DNA of 8,295 nucleotides from Syntrophales bacterium (GCA_023231165.1 JALNVY010000106.1:1-8295); one strand, 5' to 3'; shown: positions 1 to 6,977, numbered from the stretch's first letter. The notes: generated from the sequence alone by a model not told the origin. Numbers and translations are program-made.

Positions 1-1
1 A

Positions 2-1096
2 GACAAGAAACGCATCGGCATCACCCGTATCCACATGGAGGAAGACGCCGGCAAGCTGATCCATGACGAACACTTTCCGTCGAGCTATGTGGACCTGAAC
101 CGGACCGGGGTGCCCCTGATCGAAATCGTCAGCGAACCGGACATCCGTTCTGCCGAAGAGGCTGCCGCCTACCTGCGCCGGATCCACGAAATCCTTGTCT
201 ATCTGGAAATCTGTGACGGCAATATGGAGGAGGGTAGTTTCCGGTGCGACGCCAACGTCTCTCTCCGCCCCCGGGGACAGGAGGAATTCGGCACCCGGGC
301 GGAACTCAAAAACATGAACTCTTTCCGGAATGTCCAGCGGGCCCTGGAATACGAGATCAAAAGACAGCAATACGTCTTGGAGGCAGGCGGCGAGGTGATC
401 CAGGAAACCCGCCTCTGGGATGACGCCCAAGGTGTCACCCTCTCCATGCGGAGCAAGGAAGAGGCCCATGATTACAGGTATTTCCCCGATCCGGATCTGG
501 TAACCATTGCCGTCAGCGACGCCTGGATCGAAGAGATCCGCCGGACTATGCCCGAACTGCCCCTGGAAAAGCGGGAACGCTTCCTCAGAGACTACCAAAT
601 CCCCCCCTATGACGCAGGCGTCCTGACAACAAGCAGGGATCTGGCGGACTACTACGAAGAGGTCGTCCGTCTTTGCGGCCAGCCCAAGGTAGCGAGCAAC
701 TGGGTCATGGGAGACATCCTGCGCTTCCTGAAAGAGGACAAGCGGGATATCAGGGATTGTCCCATCTCGGCGGCGTCGTTGGCCGAAATGATCCGCCTGA
801 TCGAGGACGGCGCCATCAGCGGCAAAATGGCCAAGGAAGTCAGCGAAGAGATGTACCGGACGGGCAAGCCCCCCCAAACCGTCATCGCGGAAAAGGGCCT
901 CGTCCAGATCACCGACGAGAGCGCCCTGACGACAGTAATTGAACAGATAATGGCGGCGAATCCGATCCAGCTTACCCAATACCGGGGGGGAAAGGATAAG
1001 CTCTTCGGTTTCTTCGTCGGACAGGTAATGAAGGCCACCCAGGGAAAGGCCAATCCCCAGTTGATCAATGATCTGCTAAAGAAATTGCTGGCATGA
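2..1096 (+). CDS. gatB: Aspartyl/glutamyl-tRNA(Asn/Gln) amidotransferase subunit B, 5'-truncated by window edge
   Basis: GatB is the tRNA-binding kinase-like subunit of the cytoplasmic GatCAB complex. It activates Glu or Asp mischarged on tRNA(Gln) or tRNA(Asn) so that ammonia from GatA can amidate it. The frame is open from base 2, giving about 364 visible residues; GatB proteins are usually about 475-480 aa, so roughly the first 110 are missing. The visible start carries the conserved ITRIHMEEDAGK block. It is followed by the GatB family signature VDLNRTGVPLIEIVSE (bases about 89-136), then RCDANVSLRP and RAELKNMNSF. The last ~150 residues fit the helical GatB/YqeY tRNA-binding domain. The stop TGA overlaps the start ATG of mtnA (ATGA), implying translational coupling. 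No frameshift or missing motif was seen. Identity is secure from the family motifs. Confidence 0.97.
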   Translation, partial: DKKRIGITRIHMEEDAGKLIHDEHFPSSYVDLNRTGVPLIEIVSEPDIRSAEEAAAYLRRIHEILVYLEICDGNMEEGSFRCDANVSLRPRGQEEFGTRAELKNMNSFRNVQRALEYEIKRQQYVLEAGGEVIQETRLWDDAQGVTLSMRSKEEAHDYRYFPDPDLVTIAVSDAWIEEIRRTMPELPLEKRERFLRDYQIPPYDAGVLTTSRDLADYYEEVVRLCGQPKVASNWVMGDILRFLKEDKRDIRDCPISAASLAEMIRLIEDGAISGKMAKEVSEEMYRTGKPPQTVIAEKGLVQITDESALTTVIEQIMAANPIQLTQYRGGKDKLFGFFVGQVMKATQGKANPQLINDLLKKLLA

Positions 1097-2172
1097 CCGC
1101 TCCAATCCGCACCGTTTACTGGGAAAATGACGCCGTCGTCTTCATAGATCAGCGTCTTTTGCCTGGCGTAGAAACATATGTCATCAGCCGGGACTACCGG
1201 CAGGTTGCAGCGGCCATCAAGGATCTTTCGATTCGCGGCGCTCCGGCTATCGGCGTCGCCGCCGCCCTGGGAATCGCCTTGGGGGCACATCAGAGTCAGG
1301 CTGCCTCCTTAACCGCTTTGAAGGCCGACTTCGAAACCATCTGCACAACTTTTTCCCAAACCCGCCCCACCGCCCGGAATCTTTTCTGGGCTATTGAAGG
1401 GATGAAGAAATGCTTCCGGGAGGCATCTGCCGCACCGCCTTCACAGACAGATACTGATGGGCAAGAGGCGCTGAATTCCCTGAAACAATCTCTCATTACC
1501 GAGGCCTGCCGGATCTGCGGAGAAGACATCGCCATCAATAGACAAATCGGCGCCTATGGATCGTCGTTGATCGCTGACGGCGATAACATCCTTACCCATT
1601 GCAATGCCGGCGCCTTGGCCACGGCCGGTTACGGGACGGCACTTGGCGTCATCCGGGCGGCCTGGGAGGCGGGAAAACGCATCCACGTATATGTGGACGA
1701 GACACGACCCGTCCTCCAGGGGGCGCGGTTGACCGCCTGGGAACTGCTGCGGGAAGCAATTCCGGCCACCCTGATCACCGATAACATGTCAGGATTTCTG
1801 ATGAAACAGGGAAAGATCCAGAAAATTATCGTTGGCGCCGACCGGATCGCCGCCAACGGCGATGCGGCCAACAAGATCGGCACTTACAGCGTTGCAGTCC
1901 TCGCCAGGGTCCATAAAATCCCCTTCTACGTGGCGGCGCCCCTTTCCACTTTTGACCGCGCCATCAAGACGGGCAAGGATATTCCCATCGAAGAGCGGGA
2001 CCCCGAAGAAGTCACCTGTTGCCAGGGCGTTATCCTGGCCCCCCGGGGAATTAGCGTCTATAATCCCGCCTTTGACGTAACCCCCCATAGTTATATTACC
2101 GCCTTCATAACCGAAAAGGGCCTGATCTATCCGCCCTTCCGGAAGACCGTTTCTGCTCTCTTAGGCTTATGA
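1093..2172 (+). CDS. mtnA: S-methyl-5-thioribose-1-phosphate isomerase
   Basis: MtnA converts 5-methylthioribose-1-phosphate to 5-methylthioribulose-1-phosphate in methionine salvage or, in organisms lacking the full pathway, in shunts that dispose of 5'-methylthioadenosine. The protein is 359 aa, the usual length for this eIF2B-alpha/beta/delta-like family. Visible motifs are RGAPAIG (residues 48-54), THCNAGALAT with the expected catalytic Cys170, GADRIAANGD with the expected catalytic Asp250, ERDPEEV (301-307) and PAFDVTP (325-331). Both catalytic positions are therefore intact. The ATG overlaps the gatB stop by 4 bp and has no clear Shine-Dalgarno of its own, so translation probably depends on coupling to gatB. 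The sequence distinguishes it from ribose-1,5-bisphosphate isomerase and eIF2B regulatory subunits only by overall similarity to MtnA, which is strong. Confidence 0.95.
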   Translation: MTAPIRTVYWENDAVVFIDQRLLPGVETYVISRDYRQVAAAIKDLSIRGAPAIGVAAALGIALGAHQSQAASLTALKADFETICTTFSQTRPTARNLFWAIEGMKKCFREASAAPPSQTDTDGQEALNSLKQSLITEACRICGEDIAINRQIGAYGSSLIADGDNILTHCNAGALATAGYGTALGVIRAAWEAGKRIHVYVDETRPVLQGARLTAWELLREAIPATLITDNMSGFLMKQGKIQKIIVGADRIAANGDAANKIGTYSVAVLARVHKIPFYVAAPLSTFDRAIKTGKDIPIEERDPEEVTCCQGVILAPRGISVYNPAFDVTPHSYITAFITEKGLIYPPFRKTVSALLGL

Positions 2173-2197
2173 GGCCGAGCCGATAAGAAAGAAAGGC

Positions 2198-2824
2198 ATG
2201 GCAAAAAAACTTTTCCTCTTTGATTTCGATGGGGTACTGGTCGATTCCCTCGATGTCTATCATCGGGCGGTCGCCTGGTGCCTGGAAAAGATCGGCACGC
2301 CCATCATCAAAACGCAGGATGAATACGTCGCCCTCTTTGAAGACAACTTTTACGAGGCCATGGCAAAAAAGGGGGTCGACCTGGATGCTTTTTCCGGGGC
2401 ACTGATAGAATATGCAAGTAATGTTGATTATTACCATGATGTAAGACTATTTACTGCCGTATTGCCGGTCCTGACAGAGCTTTGCAGTGATAATATCCTA
2501 GCTATCATCTCCTCTAATTCATCCCGGGCCATCAGAAAGATCCTGGCCCGTTTCCAATATAATGGCTGCTTCCAGGACATCCTGGGCTCGGAATTCCACC
2601 TGAGCAAGAAGATCAAAATCGACCACGCCGTCGCAACGTATCAGATGAACAGGGATGATACCTATTACGTGGGGGATACTTCCGGCGACATCAGGGAGGG
2701 AAAAGCAGCGGGCGTCAGAACCATTGCCGTCACCTGGGGATGGCATTCCCGGGAGATCCTGGTGGCGGCACAGCCGGACTTCCTTATCGACGACCCGGAA
2801 GAACTTAAAAACATCCCCGATTGA
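2198..2824 (+). CDS. HAD-superfamily phosphatase, phosphoglycolate-phosphatase-like
   Basis: This is a 208-aa haloacid dehalogenase-type hydrolase, expected to be a cytoplasmic Mg-dependent phosphatase for a small phosphorylated metabolite. Motif I is DFDGVLVDS (residues 9-17; nucleophile Asp9, acid/base Asp11). Motif II is the SSNSS stretch (105-109) and motif III is Lys137 or Lys138. Motif IV is YYVGDTSGD (156-164; Asp160, Asp164). A helical cap of about 65 residues between motifs I and II is typical of the Gph-like subclass IA. The start is MAKK after a purine-rich AAGAAAGAAAGG, whose spacing is close. It lies 25 bp after mtnA on the same strand, so co-transcription is likely. Methionine salvage includes HAD phosphatases (MtnC, MtnX), but the motifs look generic Gph-like, so no specific substrate is assigned. 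Confidence 0.88.
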   Translation: MAKKLFLFDFDGVLVDSLDVYHRAVAWCLEKIGTPIIKTQDEYVALFEDNFYEAMAKKGVDLDAFSGALIEYASNVDYYHDVRLFTAVLPVLTELCSDNILAIISSNSSRAIRKILARFQYNGCFQDILGSEFHLSKKIKIDHAVATYQMNRDDTYYVGDTSGDIREGKAAGVRTIAVTWGWHSREILVAAQPDFLIDDPEELKNIPD

Positions 2825-2834
2825 TAATAGGTCC

Positions 2835-2872
2835 CCAGGTATTGGTTTGATCTCAAGGCAATATTATCCTGG
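2835..2872 (+). other. Imperfect stem-loop after the HAD gene
   Basis: CCAGG TATTG (2835-2844) pairs with CAATA (2859-2863) and CCTGG (2868-2872), leaving a TTAT bulge and a 14-nt loop. It lies 10 bp after the HAD stop codon. No U-tract follows, so it is not a convincing intrinsic terminator. It may mark the 3' end of the gatB-mtnA-HAD transcript or be chance. Confidence 0.25.
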
Positions 2873-2914
2873 TTATGATACCCGGTTCCGTCCAAATCCA
2901 GCGCCTCAAAATAA

Positions 2915-2930
2915 GGTTGACGCATCAACC
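2915..2930. repeat. Perfect 6-bp inverted repeat overlapping the candidate -35
   Basis: GGTTGA and TCAACC flank the 4-base spacer CGCA and form an exact dyad. It covers the putative -35 TTGACG. It could be a protein-binding operator half-site pair or a small hairpin; no U-tract follows. Confidence 0.45.
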
Positions 2931-2945
2931 AAGTTTCTCTATATC
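2918..2945 (+). promoter_or_regulatory. Candidate sigma70-type promoter for the autotransporter
   Basis: TTGACG (2918-2923) resembles a -35 box, and TATATC (2940-2945) is a moderate -10 match at 16-bp spacing. The predicted start is near 2952, giving a leader of about 100 nt before the ATG at 3055. The -35 lies inside one inverted repeat, and the predicted start lies inside a second. The -10 box matches only 4 of 6 consensus positions, so this is tentative. Confidence 0.4.
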
Positions 2946-2946
2946 T

Positions 2947-2974
2947 TTTCACACAAAATCCCTTTTGTATGAAA
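2947..2974. repeat. 12-bp inverted repeat (11/12) at the expected transcription start
   Basis: TTTCACACAAAA (2947-2958) and TTTTGTATGAAA (2963-2974) are reverse complements except for one position, with a TCCC centre. The dyad begins directly after the candidate -10 box and spans the predicted start site, a common place for a repressor operator. It is AT-rich and lacks a GC-rich stem, so it does not look like an intrinsic terminator. Confidence 0.5.
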
Positions 2975-2986
2975 TCGGACGCTATA

Positions 2987-3001
2987 CGGCGCCTGGCGCC
3001 G
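2987..3001 (+). repeat. GC-rich dyad in the autotransporter leader
   Basis: CGGCGCC and GGCGCCG are separated by a single T, a perfect 7-bp inverted repeat containing two tandem GGCGCC palindromes. In RNA the innermost pairs cannot close, leaving a stem of about 4-5 bp. It lies about 40 nt before the ribosome binding site in an otherwise AT-rich stretch. Confidence 0.4.
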
Positions 3002-3040
3002 CCGGTTTCTCCGTAAATATTTAATATCTTACCTGAATGA

Positions 3041-3047
3041 AAGGGGG
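3041..3047 (+). promoter_or_regulatory. Ribosome binding site fixing the autotransporter start
   Basis: AAGGGGG ends 7 nt before the ATG at 3055. An earlier in-frame ATG at 3037 lies 1 base before this site and would put the Shine-Dalgarno inside the coding region. The ATG at 3055 also gives a canonical MKK signal-peptide start, so it is preferred. Confidence 0.75.
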
Positions 3048-3054
3048 TATTTTC

Positions 3055-5904
3055 ATGAAAAAGACCCTTCTCATCGTTATTTTTTCGTTTTTTTCAATTT
3101 TTCTTCCCTGGATGACATTTGCCCAGGATCTGAGCCCTGACTATCAGCGATCCATAACCCTGTCTCGTCAGCACGCCGATATCCCCACCGGATGGGTTCC
3201 TAATTATCCTACCTCCGGAAACAGGCAGATTTTCACCATTACCGGAAATCCAGCAACGGAAAATGTCGCCTTTGGCCTTAAATATGACAATGTTGGCTAT
3301 GGCGATAGTAAGAACTATCTGATTGTTCGTACCCTATCTAAGTCAAATTATTACACAAGTAATTATGTAAACGAAACAGGATATTCCATTAAAGGCGGAC
3401 CGGCGACGACAAATGCCGCCTGGGTTACGACGGGAAACGACGCAACAAAATTTCTCCAAAATAACGGTGGAACCAGTACCAATATCGTGAAGCTTCTGGA
3501 GCGTGGCCTGGGCATGAATAATGACGGCTCTCATACGGCAATTATAGAATATGCCGTCATTGCCGATAACGACCACATCCTGCGCCCAACAAAAAACAGT
3601 GATATTACGACGTATTCTACCGTTTCCACCAATTATGGAACCAACGCATCCTATGGGGGGAAACCGGCAGGTATGACGCAAGCCACTTATGATAAATTTG
3701 TAGGCGGCACGTCTGATGTACCGAAAGGATATTACCAATACTGGAAGGAAAAGACTTACGACAGTGCCGTTACAAGTAGTAACGCCTTTCCCTGGTCGCA
3801 AATTGGTTATACCTTTTTCTGGGGAAACGGAGAAACACTATCAAATATCCAGGGGATGAGTGAATTCATTCTCCCCGGCGAAACGGCCGTGCAGATTTAT
3901 GGGATTTACTCTCCCCAATCCTACATCTATACTCTTAATAAGGGTGGGGCCTTCAGTACGGATGCAGATGCACAATATGGAAACGGTTTCGCAAGTTTCA
4001 AAGTCACCGGTACTTGCGACACCATCTGGGCGGGGCATCGCTTCCAAAGGAATATCAGCACCACGACTGCCTCGCCAAACCAGATCATCATCGACAGCGG
4101 CGGATCGATCTCCGGGGGTCAGGGGCTTCTTGTGTGGTCCATCAATTATGACGTAGAAAACAACGGCACGATCGGCGGCGCCACCGACAAGAAATACGGG
4201 ATCAGCGGCACGGATAATATCGCCTTGCTCTTCAAAGGGGACACCAGCACTACTTATGGAACGCCCGTCACAACTGCCGGAGCTGTCAACCGCCTGACCA
4301 ATAACGGCACCATCTCCAGCCCCGGCATAGCGGTCAAGGCGGAGGCGGGAGATACGGTCATCACCAACAACCCCGGCGGCATCATCTCCGGGGGAACTTA
4401 CGCGATCCTGACCGGAGCCGGGAACGACACGGTTACGGTAAAGGGGGGAGAGATCAGCGGAACTATCGATCTGGGAACGGGAACGGACAAAGTCGATGTG
4501 ACTGCCGGAAGCAGCGCCAAGTTCAACTTTACCCTCAACAAGGATACAACTATATCCGCACAGACGATCAAGGCACAGACAGTCAATATCGCGGACAATA
4601 CCAAACTGGCCGTGACAACGACCGGAAACAGGAACATCCGCAACAACGACAAATACCAAATCGTAAACGCCGCCGCCCTGACCGTGAACCCGGCGAACCT
4701 CACGATCCAGAATGATAACCCCCTGCCGATGGTAACTCTTGCCGCTGGGCAGGAGGGCAACAATCTCTATATCGTGGCTTCGCGGAATAACAGTTACTAC
4801 AAAAGCAACAGCGGAAATGCCTCATTGGGCGCCCTCCTTGACAGTCTGGCCAATTCGGCGACGGGGGATATGGCTAATGTCCTAGGCAACTTGGACGAGT
4901 CCGGTGACGCCGGGAATGCCCGGAAGTTGGAGCCGACGGTGGACCGGGGAACGATGCAGGCGGGCCTCGCAACAAACGCCCAGGTTACGCGTACGATTAT
5001 CAACCGGATGGTTGAGTTCCGGACGGCGGGATTGGGGCCGGGGGAATCGGGAATTTCCACCGGTGATGAGCCGGCAAATTGGGGCGTCTGGAGCCAGGGT
5101 TTCGGAGCTTATATGAAACAGGCAGCGACCGGTTCCAGCAATGGCTATACGGCAAACATCTGGGGCGGCTCACTGGGTTTTGACCGGCTCGTTTATAGCA
5201 ATGTCCTGGTTGGTCTGAGCGGCAGCTATGCCCGCAATAATATCGGGACAGCAGACCTAAATACCCGGACCAACGCGGACAGCTACCAGGGCAATCTCTA
5301 TGGGAATCTGGCGCGGGACGCCTACTATCTGAACGGTATTCTTTCGTATGCCTATAACCGGTATGACGCTTCCCGGCACATCGCGTTCGGGACCATCAAT
5401 CGCATCGCGACCGGCAATTATGACGGTCAACAGTATTCCGCCTACGTGGAAGGTGGATATGGCTTTAAGAACAGCGGATTTGACATAACGCCGCTCCTCT
5501 CCCTCCAGTATATGCGTCTCCATATCAACGACTATGCCGAATCAGGAGCCGATTCCCTGAACCTCAATGTGGACGCCCAGCGGTACAACATGTTTCAGAG
5601 TGGCCTGGGGGCGAAGCTGGCCTACCCGATCGCGGGAAAGGACCTGCGCTTTATCCCCGAAGTGCATGCAAAATGGTTCTACGATTTCGTCGGCGATTCG
5701 CAGCAGGCGGCCTCCACCTTCACCGGGGGCGGCGCATCCTTCGCTACGCAGGGTTTCGAACCGCCCAAGTCGAGCTATAACCTGGGGGCGACTCTTACCA
5801 TCATGACGGCGCGTAATGTGACGCTGACCCTGAATTACGACTTTGACATGAAAACGGATTTCTACAGCCATAACGGCTATTTTAATCTTCGCTACGTCTT
5901 TTAG
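3055..5904 (+). CDS. Type V autotransporter: signal peptide, unknown N-domain, beta-helix-like passenger, C-terminal barrel
   Basis: This is a 949-aa protein that should be exported by Sec, insert its C-terminus in the outer membrane and expose or release its passenger. Residues 1-23 form a signal peptide (MKK, hydrophobic core, likely cleavage TFA|QDL). Residues about 24-340 are a non-repetitive, Tyr/Asn/Thr-rich section that I do not recognise. Residues about 342-580 look like a beta-helix, with NNGTI-type turns at about 369, 416 and 438 and two GxGxDxVxV turns at 454-462 and 474-482. An Ala/Asn-rich helical linker covers about 590-660. The barrel starts near WGVWSQGF (Trp676), is about 274 aa long as in the Autotransporter beta-domain family, and ends in the aromatic sequence RYVF. 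Only one Cys (321) was seen after the signal. No protease or lipase motif was seen in the passenger, so adhesion or surface binding is a guess. The hydrolase gene starts 6 nt downstream. Confidence 0.92.
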   Translation: MKKTLLIVIFSFFSIFLPWMTFAQDLSPDYQRSITLSRQHADIPTGWVPNYPTSGNRQIFTITGNPATENVAFGLKYDNVGYGDSKNYLIVRTLSKSNYYTSNYVNETGYSIKGGPATTNAAWVTTGNDATKFLQNNGGTSTNIVKLLERGLGMNNDGSHTAIIEYAVIADNDHILRPTKNSDITTYSTVSTNYGTNASYGGKPAGMTQATYDKFVGGTSDVPKGYYQYWKEKTYDSAVTSSNAFPWSQIGYTFFWGNGETLSNIQGMSEFILPGETAVQIYGIYSPQSYIYTLNKGGAFSTDADAQYGNGFASFKVTGTCDTIWAGHRFQRNISTTTASPNQIIIDSGGSISGGQGLLVWSINYDVENNGTIGGATDKKYGISGTDNIALLFKGDTSTTYGTPVTTAGAVNRLTNNGTISSPGIAVKAEAGDTVITNNPGGIISGGTYAILTGAGNDTVTVKGGEISGTIDLGTGTDKVDVTAGSSAKFNFTLNKDTTISAQTIKAQTVNIADNTKLAVTTTGNRNIRNNDKYQIVNAAALTVNPANLTIQNDNPLPMVTLAAGQEGNNLYIVASRNNSYYKSNSGNASLGALLDSLANSATGDMANVLGNLDESGDAGNARKLEPTVDRGTMQAGLATNAQVTRTIINRMVEFRTAGLGPGESGISTGDEPANWGVWSQGFGAYMKQAATGSSNGYTANIWGGSLGFDRLVYSNVLVGLSGSYARNNIGTADLNTRTNADSYQGNLYGNLARDAYYLNGILSYAYNRYDASRHIAFGTINRIATGNYDGQQYSAYVEGGYGFKNSGFDITPLLSLQYMRLHINDYAESGADSLNLNVDAQRYNMFQSGLGAKLAYPIAGKDLRFIPEVHAKWFYDFVGDSQQAASTFTGGGASFATQGFEPPKSSYNLGATLTIMTARNVTLTLNYDFDMKTDFYSHNGYFNLRYVF

Positions 5905-5910
5905 GATCTC

Positions 5911-6774
5911 GTGCTGCCAACAATGTCGAATGGGTTACTCAGGATTTTTTGTGTCGCCGTTTTTTTTCTGTACGGATGCGTCACCGGAGCAACTACGGAC
6001 AGAACGGCCCTGGTGGACCGTATCAGCCGTGAGGGTAAATTAGAAAAATCCTCCCTCAAAACATCATCATTCACCCTGACGGCGTACAGCCGCGCCTCCC
6101 GGCCGGGAGGTACTCTGAATCTCTACATCGAAGGAGACGGATCGGCGTGGATTATCCCAGCATGGCGATCTTTGGACCCTTCGCCCCGCAACCCCCTTGT
6201 CCTGGAGATGGCCGCCCTGGACCCGGCGGCAAATGTGGCCTACCTGGCCCGGCCGGGGCAGTATCCCGCCCCTGACTCTTCCCGCGTCGATCCTGCCTAT
6301 TGGTCGGATAAGCGTTTCGCACCTGAGGTTATCGCGGCGATGAATGAAGCCATAGACTCACTGAAAGCAATAACCGGGGCCGGTAAAATCAATCTGGTCG
6401 GATATTCGGGAGGAGCCGCCATAGCTGTCCTGATCACCACCCGGAGAAGCGACATAATCAGCCTCAGAACCGTGGCGGGAAATCTTGATCCCGAGGCGGT
6501 TAATCGCTTTCACCATGTGAGTCCTCTGACAGGATCTCTCAACCCCATGGATGTGGCTGATAAACTGAAGGGTCTACCCCAGCGCCATTTTATCGGGCCA
6601 AAAGACACCGTGATTCCTTCTTTTATCGCTTCGTCGTTTGTCAAACGCGCGGGTAGTCCGGACGGCCTTGAGATTACCGTAGTAAAAGGCGCCTCTCATA
6701 GCAAAGGATGGCGTGAGCAATGGAAATTGCTGCTTGAAGTTCCGCTGCGATCCCCGGCGGGTATTGAGGACTAA
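5911..6774 (+). CDS. Alpha/beta-hydrolase, probable lipoprotein
   Basis: This is a 287-aa hydrolase-fold protein, likely an envelope esterase or lipase-like enzyme of unknown substrate. The N-terminus has a hydrophobic segment ending in FLYGC; Cys23 fits a lipoprotein lipobox, although Tyr at -2 is not a classical residue. YIEGDGSAW (72-80) resembles the oxyanion-hole strand, VGYSGG (163-168) provides nucleophile Ser166, and Asp232 (GPKDTVIP) and His263 (GASHSKGW) complete the triad. PRNPLVLEMAA and NVAYLARPGQY are other blocks I associate with an uncharacterised hydrolase family. The GTG start has AGGA 4 nt upstream. The next ATG (5923) has no Shine-Dalgarno and would shorten the signal segment by four residues. 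The 6-nt gap after the autotransporter stop indicates one operon and a possible partnership at the cell surface. Confidence 0.85.
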   Translation: MLPTMSNGLLRIFCVAVFFLYGCVTGATTDRTALVDRISREGKLEKSSLKTSSFTLTAYSRASRPGGTLNLYIEGDGSAWIIPAWRSLDPSPRNPLVLEMAALDPAANVAYLARPGQYPAPDSSRVDPAYWSDKRFAPEVIAAMNEAIDSLKAITGAGKINLVGYSGGAAIAVLITTRRSDIISLRTVAGNLDPEAVNRFHHVSPLTGSLNPMDVADKLKGLPQRHFIGPKDTVIPSFIASSFVKRAGSPDGLEITVVKGASHSKGWREQWKLLLEVPLRSPAGIED

Positions 6775-6778
6775 ACAG

Positions 6779-6813
6779 GCGCTATCCGTTGACGATGACA
6801 ACAAAGATAGCGC
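6779..6813. terminator. Stem-loop between convergent genes, possible bidirectional terminator
   Basis: GCGCTATC (6779-6786) and GATAGCGC (6806-6813) are perfect 8-bp complements. Inside them GTTG (6788-6791) and CAAC (6799-6802) form a second short stem. The structure lies between the hydrolase stop (6774) and the stop of the convergent small gene (6836), where a shared terminator is expected. The downstream sequence TTTGATT is only a weak U-tract and the other side has none, so factor-dependent termination or mere RNA end protection is equally possible. Confidence 0.4.
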
Positions 6814-6834
6814 TTTGATTAAAAATCGGAATTG
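6803..6834 (+). repeat. Left copy of a dispersed inverted repeat
   Basis: AAAGATAGCGCTTTGATT (6803-6820) recurs as its reverse complement at 8121-8138 with one mismatch. After a 7-base spacer, GGAATTG (6828-6834) also recurs in the other copy, after only 1 base. This copy lies 28 bp past the hydrolase stop and shares its first part with the right arm of the local stem-loop. Confidence 0.6.
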
Positions 6835-6835
6835 C

Positions 6836-6964
6836 CTATTTTGCTTTTTTCACATCGCTGCCAGCGGCGCGCGCTTCTTTCGCCCTCGCTCTGTTGCGCT
6901 CTTTCAGGCGCTTTCGGCGGCGGTCAATTTCTCTTTTCCGTTCGTGCTTTTTGTGTTGTGCCAT
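6836..6964 (-). CDS. 42-aa highly basic small protein
   Basis: This short gene starts with ATG at 6964 and ends with TAG at 6836-6838. The start is supported by GAAGGGG (minus strand of 6971-6977), 6 nt upstream. The protein begins MAQHKKHERKREIDRRRKRL and ends GSDVKKAK. By my count 19 of 42 residues are Lys or Arg, against six Asp/Glu, and there is no Cys or hydrophobic segment. It should form one amphipathic or single alpha-helix up to the Gly near residue 35 and probably contacts RNA, ribosomes or DNA. It recalls small K/R-rich bacterial proteins of the ERKxExxRRRxR type that lack an assigned function; I cannot name the family with certainty. It lies downstream of the MBL gene on the same strand, 128 bp away, and converges with the hydrolase gene. 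Confidence 0.78.
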   Translation of the reverse strand: MAQHKKHERKREIDRRRKRLKERNRARAKEARAAGSDVKKAK

Positions 6965-6970
6965 TTACAT

Positions 6971-6977
6971 CCCCTTC
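6971..6977 (-). promoter_or_regulatory. Ribosome binding site of the small basic protein
   Basis: On the minus strand GAAGGGG precedes the ATG at 6964 by 6 nt, a near-ideal Shine-Dalgarno. This is the main evidence that the 42-codon frame is a translated gene. An ATG inside the spacer is followed immediately by TAA in its own frame and is irrelevant. Confidence 0.7.

Noticed and set aside
652..1290. Minus-strand open frame of 212 codons across the gatB-mtnA junction
   Set aside because: It runs antisense to two well-supported genes and shows no family motif.
2198..2824. Assignment of the HAD gene as mtnC or mtnX
   Set aside because: The motifs and cap match generic Gph-like subclass IA enzymes; proximity to mtnA alone does not justify the name.
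3037..3054. Upstream in-frame ATG for the autotransporter
   Set aside because: The strong Shine-Dalgarno AAGGGGG lies downstream of this ATG and serves the ATG at 3055, which also gives a clean signal peptide.
4414..4500. RTX-type calcium-binding nonapeptide repeats in the passenger
   Set aside because: Only two GxGxD-like turns occur, spaced 20 residues apart rather than 9, so this is not an RTX array.
3841..4659. Long minus-strand open frame (272 codons) opposite the autotransporter
   Set aside because: It lies wholly opposite a clearly coding passenger, has no recognisable domain, and its Cys/Arg-rich composition is typical of an antisense shadow of a Gly/Asn/Thr-rich gene.
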